From Cynocephalus volans (lineage: Eukaryota > Chordata > Mammalia > Dermoptera > Cynocephalidae), in contig NC_084469.1 of NCBI RefSeq assembly GCF_027409185.1, positions 38,926,793 through 38,990,792 of the forward strand: DNA of 64,000 nucleotides, read 5' to 3'. A program made the position numbers and the translations under genes. Shown here piece after piece: positions 22,870 to 37,385 of the stretch; position 1 is the first letter of the stretch; each line of letters begins with the position of its first letter. Below the pieces are notes generated by a model. That model saw only the letters and a list, made by a program, of their open reading frames with translations. It searched no databases and was not told where the DNA came from.

Positions 22870-24640
22870 TCTTTAAAAAAGACAAAAAACAAAAACAAAA
22901 AAACAAAATCAGAAAAAGAAAAAAGCCTTAAAAGAGAAAAAACAAAACAAAAAAAAGGAAAAAACCAAAAAAAGAAAAAAACCAAAAATGAATTTTAAAA
23001 AAACCAAAAAAAGAAAAAAATGAGAAAAAAACATATTAAGAAAAAAGAAGAAGAAGAGGAAAACACCAAGATGAAAAAGAAAAACCAAAAAGGAGAAAAC
23101 TCCCAAAAGGTGAAAACACCCAAAAGAAGAATGAAACACCCATAAAAGGAAGAAAATACCCAGCACAGGAAGAAAACAGCCAAAAGAAGAATAAAACACC
23201 CAGAAAAGGAAGAAAACACCCTCAAAAGAAAGAAAACCCCCCAAAAGAAGAAAACACCCAGAAAGGAAAATACCCCAAAGAAGAAAACACCCAAAAAGGA
23301 AGGAAACCAAAAAAGTACAGAAACACCCAAAAGAAGAAGAAAACACCCAAGAGGAAGGAAACACCCCAAAACAGGAAAACACTCAAGAAGAAAACACCCA
23401 AAAAAGGAAGAAAACCCCAACATAAAGAAAAATATCTCAAAAGAAGAGAACCTTGTCAAAAAGAAGAGAACACCAACAGAAGGAAGAGAAATCCCCCCAA
23501 AGTAAGAAAACCCCATCAAAAAGCAGAACCCCCCCAAACAACAAAACCCCCAAAACAAAGAAAACCTCAACAAAAATAAATCAATGTAAAGAAGAAAACC
23601 CCAATGATAAGAAGAAAACCACAATGAAAAGAAGAAAAAGCCATCAGAAAAGAAAACTTCCCAAATAGAATAAAACCCAAACAAAAAGTAGAAACCCCCC
23701 AAAAGAAGAAAACCCCAACAAAAATAAGAAAAAACCCACAACAAAAAGAAAAACCCCAACAAAAAAGAGAAAATGCCAGCAAAAGGGAGAAAGCCCCCAA
23801 AAGAAGAAAAACCATTGAGAAGAAAAAAACCTCAATGAAAAGAAGAAAACCCCAATGAAAACAAGAAAACTCCAATGAGAAAAACAAAACTCTAATGAAA
23901 AGAAGAAACACCCCCCACCACAAAAAGAAGAAAAATCTCCAAGAAGAAAAACCCCTGGAAAGAAGAAAAACTTCCAGAAAAGAAAACCCCAACAAAAAGA
24001 AGAAACCACCCCCAAAAGAAAGAAACCCCCAAAGAAGGAAACCCTAACAAAAAGAAGAAAAATCTGAACAAAAAGAAGAAATCCCCCAAAAGAAAACTCT
24101 AACAAAAAGAGGAAAACCCCCCAAAAGAATTTTAAAAACCCCGAGTAGAACAAAACTCCAATGAAAAGAAGAAAAGGCCAAGAGAAAGAAAACTACCCAT
24201 GAAAAGAAGAAACCTCCCCAAAGAGAAAAAGATCCCCCATGAAAACAAGAAAAACCCCCAGAAAAAGAAGAAAACCAAAAGAAAAAAGAAAAAAAGAAAA
24301 CCAAAAACTCCCCAAGAAGAAAACTCCAACAAAAAGAAAACCCTCCAATAAACAAGCCCCCTAAAAAGTAGAACCCCCCCCAGGAAAGAAAACCCCCATA
24401 AAGAAGAAAACCCCAATGAAAAGAAGAACATTTTTAAAAAGGAGAAAAACCAAAAAAACAAAAATAAGAGGACAGGAAAATACAAAAAAATGCAAAAATA
24501 AAAAGAAACAAACAAAAAAATCCAGAAAAAAAATACAATAAGAAAGAAAAATACTTAAAAACCAGAGGGGAAAAAACAAAGAAGAAAAAAAGAAAAAGAA
24601 AAACCAAAAATAAAACAATAAAAGAAAAATCAACCAAAGA
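22870..24640 (+). repeat. A-rich degenerate tandem array, (GAAGAAAACCCCAAAA)n-like
   Basis: About 1.77 kb is almost free of T. It is made of variable units such as GAAGAAAACACCCAAAA and AGAAGAAAACCCCAATGAAA, roughly 14-20 bases each. The strong A/C/G bias opens several long Phe/Gly/Ser-rich frames on the minus strand (to 255 codons); these are composition artefacts. It forms the left arm of the middle composite repeat block. Confidence 0.85.
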
Positions 24641-24654
24641 AAGCAGCAGAGTGC

Positions 24655-25170
24655 CCTTACCAGTAGTCCAGCCTCAGGGGCCTATAGGGGAAGACCAGTT
24701 CAATTGGCCCCCCCTAGGCCAGGGGGCCCCACCAGCCAGAGGGCCCCTTAGTGCCAGGGCAGGCCAAAGGAGCACTAAGGGCAGCCCTGCCAGGTGAGGG
24801 GTGCCCTTAGTGGCAGGGTGGCCCTTATGGCAGTGGTCTGCAAAGGGGAGACCAGTAAAGGAGTGCCACGTGGCAGGCCAGGCCAGTGGGTTCCTTGGGT
24901 AGGACAGGCCAGGCCTGCCCTTATCGGTAGGACACCGCTGGCAGCATGCCTGGCCAGGGCAGCCCTTAGTGGCAGGTGAGGACACAGGGGCCCTAGGGGC
25001 AGGCCACCCAGGGGGGTCCTGAGATCCAGTCCAGGCCAAGAAAGCACTTAGGGCAGGGCTTCCAAGCCATTAAGGCCCTAGGGGGGCCAGGCTGGGCCAA
25101 AAAAGCACTTGGGGCAGGCCTGGCAGGCCCATAGCAGAAAGGGACCCTTAGCAGCAGGGGGAGGGCCTAG
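24655..25170 (+). repeat. GC-rich minisatellite, locus B plus-oriented block
   Basis: The core CCCTTAGTGGCAGG occurs exactly at 24804 and 24963, and CCCTTAGCAGCAGG near 25144, with many near copies and GGCCAGGCCAGG spacers. Units are about 20-40 bases and irregular. It follows the A-rich array directly, as in locus C. Confidence 0.8.
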
Positions 25171-25192
25171 AGGGGCTCTTTCTTTTTCTTTG

Positions 25193-25243
<51 letters not shown>

Positions 25244-25695
25244 TTCTTTCTCTCTCTCTGTCTCTCTCTCTTTCTCTTTCTTTCTCCTTCCCTTCCTCCC
25301 TTCCTTCCTTGATTTTCTTCCTTCCTTCCCTTCCCTCCTTTCCTTCTCTCCCTTCCTTCCTCCCTTCCTGCCTTCCCTTTCTTCCTTGACTTCCTTCCTT
25401 CCCTTCCCTGTCTCACTTTCTTCCCTCCCTCCTGCCCTTCCTTCCTGCCTTCCCTTTCTGCCTTTCCTTCCTTCCCTTTTTTCCTTTACTTCTCTACCTT
25501 CCTTCCCTCCTTTACTTCTCTACCTTCCTTCCCTCCTTTACTTCTCTTCCTTCCTTCTCTCCTTTACTTCTCTTCCTTCCTTCCCTCCTTTACTTCTCTA
25601 CCTTCCTTCCCCCTGCCCTCCCTTCCTGCCCTCCCTTAGTACCCTCCCTTCCTGTCTTCAATCACTTCCTGCCTTTTCTTCCTTCCTTTTCTTTC

Positions 25696-25745
<50 letters not shown>

Positions 25746-26140
25746 TTCCTTCCTTTCTTTCTTTCTTCCTTCCTTTCTTTCTTTCTTCCTTCCTTCCTTC
25801 CTTCCTTTCTTCCTTCCTTCCTTTCTTTCTTTCATTCTTTCTTTCCTCCCCTCCTTTTCTTTCCATCCTTCCTTGTCTTCTTTTCTTCCTTCCTTTGTTC
25901 TTTTTTCCTTCCTCTTTCTCTCCTTCCTTCTTATTTCTTTTTTCTTTCCTTTGGGACTCTTTCTTTCTTTCTTTCTTTCCTTCCTTCCTTCCTGTTTTCT
26001 TTCCTTCTTTCTTTCATCTCTTCCTTCTTCCCTTCCTTCCTTCTTTCTTTCCTTTCTTCCTTCTTTCCTTCCTTCCTTCTTTCTTTCTGTTTTTGGGATC
26101 TCTTTCTTTCTTTACTTCTTCTTTCTTTTTTTCCTTCTTT
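25170..26140 (+). repeat. Polypyrimidine tract, (CTTT)n and (CCTT)n
   Basis: About 970 bases are nearly all C and T: TTTC, TTCC and CCCTTCCTTCC blocks, with long pure (TTTC)n near 25,690-25,745. Read on the minus strand it is a purine (GAAA/GGAA) tract. Frames of up to 253 codons are artefacts. Mirror-symmetric stretches could form triplex (H-)DNA. Confidence 0.9.
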
Positions 26141-26144
26141 CTTC

Positions 26145-26625
26145 TAGCCCAACTAGGTCCCTCCTGGCCTGCCCTGCCACTAAGAGCACCCCTGGCCTGG
26201 CCTCCTCTTGGGCCCAAGAAAGAAAGAAAGACACCCCCCCCCCAAGGCACCTCTGGCCTGTTCTTCCTCTAAGAGACACTCTGGCCTGTCCTGGCCTATC
26301 CTGCCACTAACAGTGCCACTCACCTTTTCTGGCCTGCCACTAATGGTGCCCTGGCCAGGACTGCTGCAAAGGGCCCCACTGCCACTATAGGTAGGCCTGA
26401 CCAGGTGTACAGAAGAAACCCACTGGCTGTGCCTGCTGCCCTGGCCTGGGTTGCCTCTAAGAAACACCCAAGGCAGGGCAGCCCAATCCAGGGACTCTCT
26501 TACAGTCAGGCAGGCCAGGCTAGGGGACCATAGTACTAAGCAGGCCAAGAGGGCCATAGGCCAGGACATTCAAAGAGGGCCCTTAGTGGCAGGGTAAGCC
26601 AGGCCAGGTGACCACAGATTAAAGA
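26145..26625. repeat. GC-rich minisatellite with an orientation switch, locus B right block
   Basis: From 26,145 to about 26,400 the units are reversed (CCTGCCACTAA, GGCCTGGCCTCC), that is, the complement of the plus-oriented core. From about 26,440 they turn back, ending with CCCTTAGTGGCAGG at 26580. Together with the purine-to-pyrimidine change this makes the middle locus an imperfect inverted repeat. Confidence 0.75.
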
Positions 26626-26629
26626 ACCC

Positions 26630-27960
26630 CAATTAGATTGGTTAACCCCAGCTGGGAATAAAAAAGAAAAGAGGAGAAAATCATACCAAAGTCCATCATA
26701 GTTAAATTGCTAAAATGAAGCAGATAAAGTCAAATTTCTAAAGCAAATTCACACCCTTATATGTCATTATTAAACAATAAATATTAAAATATTCTAAAAC
26801 TACTTACTAATTACAAAAAGGTAAGAAAATAATAACTAATCTGTGGATTGGTGTATTATACCCATTTTGGAGTATCCTCAGCCATTACACCGTCAGTGAC
26901 AGCTTCTTCCCCCTTCTCTCTTCCCTCTCTGTCCCCCTCTGAGTCCAATTACACATACGCAGTTGTAATGAGGCTCATCCATCTCTGCTTCTCCTGTCTT
27001 CCTCAGGGTAAGCCCTTCAGGGATTTGGATGGAAATTCTAGTAGGTCACTGGTCAAACTTGAAAGACTGTGGCCAAATACACTTGTGATCTTTGGAAGTT
27101 TCAGCTTGCTGCTTTAGCACTGATGCCCTGCAGCTTTAAAATGTGGCAAAAATCTTGAGGGACCAATCAAGCAGGCCCTGTCTCTCTGGGGAAACATTAT
27201 CTCCCAATCACTTTGATATTCAGGTAGATTTTTACTCTTTGAGGAACCCTTGGCCTGGCTCCTTAATCCTCCATGTTCATCCCCAGAACACAGAGAATGT
27301 CCTGTGGAAAACACCGACCTTGTTGGTGTTTCTGGAGTTCTGTGATCTTTCACGCCAGCACCAGCCCTGAGGGACCAACCAATACTTCCCTGGTTTCTCT
27401 GTCCCCCATGTTGGGCAAGCGTGATCATCAGTCCCTGCTGAGAATTAGCAAAAACCCTGACCTAGAAGTCTCCCTCTATGAAATTCCAATTTATGTAACT
27501 ATTGTTTCCACAACTCTATCATACCCTCTGGTTTACACAATGATACATGCTTTGCTTTTTTATTCAATTAGACATCAGTCCTTAAGCTCTTTTCATTACC
27601 AATAGGTGACTTCCTTAATTTTTATAAAATTTAATAGTGTATATTTATGTAACCTGTTATTTCTAAAGAGACACTGGCTGGTTCTCAATCTTTTGCTACC
27701 CAAACCTGTGCAAGTGAACATAGAAGTAAATTTAAATGGACTTGGTACAAAAGGCTTGAGAACTCCTTACAAACTCAGACTGATAGCAACACTGGGGAGG
27801 TAGTCAGATAATATGGTAAAATAAATATTTTTAAATTGTACACTTTCACATGTAAATAGTTCTTTAAATTTTTTTAGTGAGGTATATCATACTTAGAAAA
27901 GATACATAGAATGTTTCAAGTTTAAATATTAATGTAATATAAATTCTGCAGATGACACAC
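26630..27960. other. Unassigned sequence right of locus B
   Basis: AT-rich 26,640-26,830, then mixed sequence. Small frames exist (26848-27117, 27273-27605) without recognisable domains, splice logic or codon bias. I see no gene. Confidence 0.45.
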
Positions 27961-28760
27961 ACTAGTGAATAGACTGGGCAGATATCAGGCTCCCAGTGTG
28001 TCCATCCTGACCTCATTTCCCTCCTATCTCAGATGTGACCACTATCAGAAATTTTATAGTTATTCTTTTTATCTTTACCATCTATTATGTATAATTAAGA
28101 AGTGTTTTGTTGAACTTTGCCTCTTTTAACCTTTCCGTGGAAGGACATTAATAGAATTACCCTGAACACGGTCATCGTTGGTTTCTCTGCCTCAGTCTGT
28201 TTCACACATGCTGGGGTTTGAGACTGTAGGTCCTCCAACTGACCCACACATTCCAGTGCTTATAACATTTGGGCTGTTTCAAGTTTATTTTTTGCTCTTG
28301 TGAAAATGCTGTTCCTATAATTCATGTTTGTTTCCAAATGCCCACATACAGCAAATTCTCAGCCCATCACGGAGAAATTACTGGGTTGTAGATTGTGTGT
28401 AATTTCAAACTTTCAGGAAATGCCAGTCAGTGTGTGAATAGATCCACCATCTCTGCATATGATCATTTATTCTACAAGATCAACAACATTGGAATTGCTT
28501 CATTAATTTTTGCCTATCAGTGTACATGCAATAAGATTTCCTTTGATTTTTATATTGCTTTTTATTAATTACCAATGAGATTGATTTTTCATACATGGTC
28601 TTTTGTCTCCTACAAAATATTTATCAGTTATTTTCTTTTAATTTATTTGTACATTTATTGGTTCCTTATGATTTCTTTATATGCTCTGGACACTAATCCT
28701 TTTCACTTGTATGTACCACAAATACTTTCCCCCAGACAGTGATTTATCTTTGCACTCCCT
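27960..28760 (-). repeat. Old L1M 3' region fragments, antisense
   Basis: The plus strand resembles inverted L1 3' sequence: TTGGGCTGTTTCAAGTTTAT, then TTTATATGCTCTGGACACTA and CCTTTTCACTTGTATGTACC. Divergence is high; several fragments may be joined. Confidence 0.5.
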
Positions 28761-28763
28761 TTA

Positions 28764-28858
28764 TTCTACAGGCGCGGCCATCCCTATATGGGATCCGAAC
28801 CTGCAGCCTCAGTGCTCCCAGTGCTGTACTCTCCCGAGTGAGCCACAGGGCTGGCCCC
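28764..28858 (-). mobile_element. tRNA-derived SINE, long type, truncated
   Basis: The minus strand begins GGGGCCAGCCCTGTGGCTCA and contains GTTCGGATCCCATATAGGGA. It is the first half of the long SINE form. The 3' half and tail are missing or unrecognisable. Confidence 0.75.
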
Positions 28859-28859
28859 T

Positions 28860-30100
28860 GTTTTTTCTTATATAAAAAAGAAAAACCTTTCCTATTCTGA
28901 AGTGTCAAAGGACAAAATTACAATAAATTTAGTTAAAGATCTCATTGTGATTCTACAATTAGGCAACAGGTCAATCCATGAAAAACAATAAGTTTCAATG
29001 AGCCAAGTGGAGGAGGTTGGTTTTATGAACAGAAAAGGCTAAAGAAAGCAGAAACAAAAAAACAAAAGATGTCCTGGTCATTTCAAAGTTACTTTCATTG
29101 TAAGGTGGGGACATGGGGACAGAACAGTAGAAAAATAACTGATGATTTAACATCAGGTTACTTCTGGCTATCCTTTTTGTGTAAGAATTACAGCAGAGGG
29201 AATTTCATTCTTTTACCTATTGAAGATTAAACTGACCTGTTTGGGATATTGGCTGTTACTTCTCTCTCCTGATTTCTCTGGAGGCCAGACCACAACTTGA
29301 TTTGGATTTGGTTATGTGGAACTTAGCAGGGGGTGACTCCATTTTGATTTTTAGGTTGGTGTTTTGGAAACTAGTGCAGGAACCTCATCTGAAATAATGG
29401 CTTCTTATAATTTTATTTAACAAAAGCTACTAAAACACTTCCTGCAACTTCTAAGAATGCTGTAGTTTCTCCTTCACATGTAAACCTTCAATTAATTATT
29501 GTACATGGAGTTGATCAGAGGAAATTCATTATTCCACTGTAGATAACCAGTTGTCACTGTCCCATGTGTTAATGTGTCTATCACTTCTACCACTTTGCAG
29601 CAATGCCTAATCTGTCGTCATCATTGTGAAATATGTGGATATTTGTATTTTATAACATGGTGACATTTTTATCCCTGAAATGAGCTCCACTTCTTGATAG
29701 GTATCTAACATACTGTGAACATTTTGTCTATTCTGTTCACTGCAGGCCTAGAACATGACCTGTTACACAGGAGAACACCACAAAATACTTATTTGACATT
29801 CAGTCTTAAGAGAGACATGCATACCTGGATTCATACACAAATCTCATGATAGAACCCCTTCCACTTCAACCTCAGAGAATGAACTGTTCTCACGTCCACC
29901 CCTTTTGGTAGAAGGATATCCCCCACCCCCTACCTGTCCAGCAGGACAGGTGCTTCAGCTGACCTGGGGGGGAGGGGACTTCCTGAGCCCTCACATTCCA
30001 CTTAAAAACCTGAGAACCAGGAGACTAAGTTCCGAGTGTCAGGGGCCAGACATGACAGGCATTAGGATGCTGGAGCTCCTTACGTGCTCTAGAATTCTTC
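28860..30100. other. Intergenic stretch, nothing recognised
   Basis: The sequence is mixed, mildly AT-rich, with only short frames. No exon, RNA gene or clear repeat is identified by eye. Confidence 0.4.
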
Positions 30101-30129
30101 CAGGAATGGGCCCCTCACTTCCAGACCCA

Positions 30130-30580
30130 GGTGGCTCAGTTAGGGCATCACTGGTGACTGTTCCCTCACTCAGCCACCATGTCCTCCTCTGAAGTCACCC
30201 CTGATGCTATGTGACACCCTGCATAACTGTAGAGTCACCACCAAAGAAGGTCCCAACCAGACGTGTTCCCTGGACTTTGGACTTCCCACCCCCTGAAACT
30301 AGGGAATAAATTTTCTTTCTTTCTTTTTTTTTTTTAAAGATGACCGGTAAGGGGATCTTAACCCTTGACTTGGTGTTGTCAGCATCACACTCAGCCAGTG
30401 AGCGAACCGGCCATCCCTATATGGGATCCGAACCCGTGGCCTTAGTGTTATCAGCACCGCACTCTCCCGAGTGAGCCACAGACCAGCCCAGGGAATAAAT
30501 TTTATTTCTTCATAAATTACTAACAGAAGTTTCAGGTATTCTGTTAGAAACAACAGAAATGGACTAATATGCTGTATGAG
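30130..30580 (+). repeat. MaLR-type (MST/MLT1-like) LTR fragment carrying a nested SINE
   Basis: CATGTCCTCCTCTGAAGTCA, GATGCTATGTGACACCCTGC, a GGACTTTGGACTTCCC block and the ending AAATGGACTAATAT are the 3' part of a mammalian MaLR LTR. A related LTR lies at 39.5-39.9 kb. It is split by the SINE at 30315-30489. Confidence 0.65.
30315..30489 (-). mobile_element. tRNA-derived SINE, dimeric type
   Basis: On the minus strand a CTGTGGCTCACTCGGGAGAG half, GTTCGGATCCCATATAGGGA, and a second half (CTCACTGGCTGAGTGTGATG, AGGGTTAAGATCCCCTTACC) are followed by a poly(A)-rich tail. A 14-bp target duplication, AGGGAATAAATTTT, lies at 30301-30314 and 30490-30503. Confidence 0.92.
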
Positions 30581-30599
30581 CATGAAGTGAGATTTTTCA

Positions 30600-33250
30600 T
30601 ACCACCTTGAGATCCTTCTCTGGAAGAAATGCAGGGCTGGGGAAGAACTGTGGGCCACCTCAGACCCTGTGTGGAGCCCAGTATGAAGTTAGGAAACAGC
30701 CACAAGGGCCACTTGTCTTAACTTGTCCCAGCTCAAAAGTCCAAAGTCCCACCGTAAAATCAAAACAAGTTATTTACTGCCAAGACACAATGGTGGGACA
30801 AGCACAGGGTACAAATTCCTGTTCAAAAGGGGAGAAATAGGCCAGAGGAAAGGGGTAATAGGTCCTAAGTATGCCCAAAACCCAGCAGGAGAGGCGTCAA
30901 ATGTCAAAGCTGGCAAATGACTTCCTTTCTCTTCATATGTGGCATCCTCTGCATGCTGGTGCCAGGGATGGGTCCCCATGTCATCAGGCAACCCCCATCA
31001 TACAGCTTTCCTGGTCTCAGGCCATGCTTCAGCTCTCCCAAGCTGCTGTCCCACTCTGGTAGCTCTACAAGCCTGGGGTCTCCATGGTGTTCCTGCTCCC
31101 ATGACTCCACTAGGTGTGGCCCAGGTGGCGGTTCTCTGCTGAAACTCCAACCCCACATTTCTGCTCAGCATTGCTCTAGCAAAAGCTCTCCACGGTAACT
31201 CTGCCCTGTGACAGATCTCTTCCTCCATCCCCAGGCTTTTCCATATATCCTTTGAAATCAGGGTGGAGGCTCCCAACGTTCCACAGCTCTGGCATTCTGA
31301 GAGCCTGAAGACTTAACACGACACGGACACCACCAAGGCTTCAGCTTGTTTCTTCCAGGTTCAGCAGCACCCAGAGACAATTCAGCTATAGGCTATAGCC
31401 AGGGCAGCCAGGGTGTGGGAAGCAGCATCCTGAGGTGGCCCCGGGCAGCCAATCCATGGAAGATGCCTTGGGCCTCTTATCTGAAATCATTCTATCTTCC
31501 TAGGCCCCTGGGTCCCTGATGGAAGAAGCAGCCTCAATGTTCTCTGAGATACCTTCAAGGTCTTTGTTGCATGCTCTTGATAATCCCTTTCTCTGTCCTG
31601 ATCTCAGCCAACGGTCCCTTGTGCTACAGCCTTGTTTGCTACTCAAACAGACTTTCTCACTCTTTATGGGAGTTTCCTGATTTTTTGCCCTCTGCTTTCT
31701 TTTGAATTATAAATTCTGGCTTTATGTCATGCCTTCTCTGCCATAACTCAGGATAGGCTGTCACAAATAGCCATGCAGCTGGCTGAATGTCTTGCTGCTT
31801 AGAAATCTCTTCTACCTCATATTCTGGCTCACAGCTCTTAAGTTCTTAGTCACATAAAGCTTTGGGGCATGAAAAGAATGCAGCTAGGTTTACACCACCA
31901 CAGCAAAGGTAGAGAACATCCACTGCCCCAAAAGATCACCCCTGTGTCCATTTGTACCCAAATCCCCCATCTCTAACCACTGATCTGTTTTAGTTTACCA
32001 TACCCTGTCTTTTCCATGTCATATAAAAGGAATGCTATGATAGCCTTGAGAGGTGTTTTTATTTTGTAAAGTTTAATGTCCTCTTTGTAAAACTGAGTAA
32101 TCATACTTACCTTCCAGTGTTCTAAATGTTAAAAGTTTCTACAGTGCCCAATGCAGGTTAAGCACAGATTAAGCATTCAAGCTTGAGTGATTCCATTATT
32201 ATGAGCTACATAGTTTACAAAACTCTGTGCTCCCTGTACTTAACATTCTTCATTTTGTAATAAGAGGTAATGAATGATGAAGGAGATTTAAATGAGATAC
32301 AAATGATTTTCAAATCACCATACCCTATGGAGTGCTATGAAAATGTGAGTTAGCATGGGAAATAATGGAGAGAGAGTGGATATTATTTGCTCTTTAATAA
32401 AACACTGTAGTATGATGGTATTTCTTCCTCTTCCCTAGCTAGTGCTAGGAGTGGAAAGGATACCTGTGAAAAGTAAAAAGAAAAAACAAAAAAAACCCCA
32501 GCTTTTGGGGACTTGTGGGTCATTAAAACTAAAAGCTTCCACCCTCTCCTATAAAATGCATTAACATTTTTCCTCTTTGAGGATGTCAAACATGTCTTCT
32601 TTTCTATTGAATGTTACTCAAATTGATACTCTGTGTTCTGGAGCTCACTTTCAAACTACAAAAATGATCAGACATCCCCCTTCTCTCCCCATGATGACAA
32701 CTACTGCTGCTTTACCAGTTAGTTTTAGCTCCACTCACTTTTTTCTGCCTTCTACATAAGAACTTTTAGGATTCCCAGAGAATTACATTCACAACCTGAG
32801 AGCAACCAATCCAGACCAAAGCCTGGCTTCCTAGAACACTCGCCAAAACCACCAAACACCAGACCAAATCTGATAACAAATCCTTCAAACACCCTCTGCC
32901 TGATGTAATCCACAGTCCTCCATCATATGTTCAAACGCTTTGACTCAGTGCAGCCAATTTTCTTTGACTACCAGTGTGCTCTTGGGTTTTGGCTAAAGGG
33001 TACTGACAAAACCATTATTTAAGCTTTTATTGTTAACAATGAATAAGAAATCATTTTAAGGGTAAATGTTGTACATACATGACAAATATAAATAAAATTT
33101 ACATAACAGAAAAATATCTACACTTGAATATACCCAGTAATATTGATTTGGATTGCATAGTGCTTAAATTAATGAAATTACAAAGTTGATTTGAAATCCA
33201 TAGTTAATAATTCTCTCAGCAAGTGAAAAATAAAGAGAATAATATGGAAG
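30600..33250. other. Intergenic stretch with a MIR fragment only
   Basis: A diverged MIR is visible at about 32,060-32,200 (CTTTGTAAAACTGAGTAATC, CAATGCAGGTTAAGCACAG). The moderately GC-rich part 30,600-31,500 has several frames on both strands without recognisable domains. No gene is supported. Confidence 0.45.
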
Positions 33251-33669
33251 TGTTATTGGTTGAATTGTGTTCCCCCCAGATTCATATGTTGAGATCTGGG
33301 ACCCCAGTACCTCAGTATGTGGCCTTATTCAAAAATAGGGTTATTCTAAATGTAATTAGTGAAGATGAGGCTGTGATGGGGTAGGGTGGGGCCACAACCC
33401 GAAGCGAGTGGTATCAGTAGAAACAGAACATCAAATGAAGAGATAAACACTCAGGGAGGATGCCATGTGAAAACTAGTTATGTTGTCACAAGCTGAGGAA
33501 CTACCAGAAGCCAGGTGAGGCCTGAGCAGATCCTTTTTTGGTATCTTCTCAGGGAGCAGGTCCTGCAGCACATTATTGTTAGTCTTCTGACTCCAGAACC
33601 ATGAGAAAAAATTTCTGTTGTTCTAAGCCACTGAGTACTTTGTTATGGCAACCCTAGAAAACTAATATA
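33251..33669 (+). repeat. MLT1-type MaLR solo LTR
   Basis: It starts TGTTATTGGTTGAATTGTGT, contains TGTGGCCTTATTCAAAAATA, TCTGTTGTTCTAAGCCACTG and ends CTAATATA. It is a near-complete LTR of about 420 bp. The 5-bp flanks are not identical, so any target duplication has decayed. Confidence 0.8.
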
Positions 33670-34604
33670 GTTAGCATACGACTGATTTGAAAACATAGTA
33701 AAGAGGATATTTCTATGAATATTTATAGAAGGTTTTCTTTGAAAAAAGTATAAATTGTTTTGATGATGCATTATCAAACATAATAATTAAACCCATATCA
33801 AGGAATTGCATTCAGCTCTGAGTAACAGAAATCTCCCAAAATCTAATATATGAGGAAGGCATTTGTTCTCATATAGGCCTGGATCAGCACACTTAAAATA
33901 CAAACAGTAACAAAGTCACATGTGTTATTTTCTTGTTTTGTAGCTTTTTCTGGGTGGAATCAGAGTCACGGAGCCACTAGAAGTACTAAAAGAACAAGAT
34001 GCCCACCATACAAATTAGACCTTGTACAAATATGTTAAGGTCTAGAGAGGGGAATCAGAACATCAGAGATTGCCAGCCATGACAGTCTGAGTCAATGGTC
34101 TGGAGGACACTTTGGGTTTGCAGGAAAATTCAAACTGTGGACGTCTTACCACACAGATGTATCCTTGATACTAAGCTTGTGGAGAAGCCTGTGGAAGACT
34201 GTACCTCTGACAAAATGGAAATCAAGCACTTGGTGTTTGTTTTGATGATATTCTTGATTGGCATGGCTGAGAATCCAGAAAATAAACTGAAGGCTTGTAT
34301 CCACAAAGCCCATATGCATCTGTCTATTTTCATTTATTGGGACCTGAAAAACAGTAATGGCTTCTTCATTTCTTCCTTTTAAATTTTATGCAAGTGAGGC
34401 GATTGGTGAATTCAAATATGGAACCAGAAAGGGAAGGGATGCTGGCAAACACAGTTCCTAACATTATCCACAATGACATAACACAATCCAGAAGGACTAT
34501 CTCCAACTCTAGATTTCATTGTCATATCACAGGTGTCTCTTAAGTCAAAGAATATTGTCCAATTCACACTTGCAAGCAAGAACAAATAGCAAAGGGCCAA
34601 CATT
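33670..34604. other. Unassigned AT-rich sequence
   Basis: A 95-codon plus-strand frame at 34095-34382 shows no domain, signal or splice context that I can support. Nothing else is recognised. Confidence 0.4.
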
Positions 34605-34619
34605 GAAAATAACAATTCA

Positions 34620-34794
34620 GGGCTGAACCTGTGGCTCACTCAGGAGAGTGCAGCGCTGGGAGTGCCGAGGCTGCAGGTTCGGATCCTATATAGGGAGGGC
34701 CAGTGTGCTCACTGGCTGAGCGTGGTGCAGGTGACACTAAGCCGAGGGTTACAATCCCCTTACAAGTCACAAAAAAAAAAAAAGAAAAGAAAAA
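34620..34794 (+). mobile_element. tRNA-derived SINE, dimeric type
   Basis: It starts GGGCTGAACCTGTGGCTCAC, has GTTCGGATCCTATATAGGGA, a second half ending in GGGTTACAATCCCCTTACAA, and an A-rich tail. A perfect 15-bp target duplication, GAAAATAACAATTCA, lies at 34605-34619 and 34795-34809. Confidence 0.93.
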
Positions 34795-34809
34795 GAAAAT
34801 AACAATTCA

Positions 34810-36820
<2,011 letters not shown>

Positions 36821-37284
36821 ATTAATAAATTGATTAATAATTATTTATTAGTATTTATTAATATGTATTAGGATTGCATTTTCAGTGAAAGTGTATGTTT
36901 TCTAGCCTATCTGCATTGTTTGAAAGGGAATAAACTGAATGCCCTGCAAGAGGGTTTGACCACAGCTATTATTAAAGGTGTTTCTTATATATGGGGTTTC
37001 TAGATAATTATTTCCAACTGAATTATGTTTCCAACACTCAATGTCTAAGTCACATTTAAAGAAATATTTTTTGTAAAAATTCTGTGAATAAATTTGGAGC
37101 TAGGTTTATATGAGTTTTCTGTTTGTCACCCTTTTAAATTTCATAATATACTAAGGAAGATTTCCTCCTTGGATACTGCTTTCTTTTGAGTGCAATTCAC
37201 CTCAGATTTCTCCCCTGCTTTGCATGCTGATCTTCAATGCTAAGGTCTTCCCCAATTTTTCCTAAAACAGAGTCCCAGGTATCA

Positions 37285-37385
37285 TTTCTGGTGAACTTTG
37301 CTTACTTTAGGTTTCTTAGTTACTTTTTCTCCATAAATACCCTGCTGAGAAACTGACCCACTGGCTATAAATTGAGTTTCATCAT
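37285..37385 (-). pseudogene. Middle exon of the KRAB-ZNF pseudogene
   Basis: An acceptor, TTTCAG|ATGATG, lies at 37386/37385 on the minus strand. The exon reads DETQFIASGSVSQQGIYGEK, as in KRAB-ZNF linker exons. An RNDTWDSVLGKIGEDLSIED reading follows in a shifted frame below 37,290. Together with KRAB and finger exons it gives a normal KRAB-ZNF order. Confidence 0.6.

Noticed and set aside
22909..24637. Long Phe/Gly/Ser-rich minus-strand frames (up to 255 codons) that look like membrane proteins
   Set aside because: They come from the A-rich tandem array, which lacks T and therefore minus-strand stops in several frames at once. No start context, splice sites or domain.
22870..24640. CRISPR-like or regular direct-repeat array
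   Set aside because: Unit length and sequence vary, there are no unique spacers, and the organism is a mammal.
25386..26310. Ser/Phe/Leu-rich plus-strand frames of 145-253 codons
   Set aside because: Pure pyrimidine repeat translation in overlapping frames; no stop codon can form from C and T only.
34095..34382. A 95-codon frame with a hydrophobic segment that could be a small secreted or membrane protein
   Set aside because: No promoter, splice or conservation evidence, and overlapping antisense frame. Length is within chance in this sequence.
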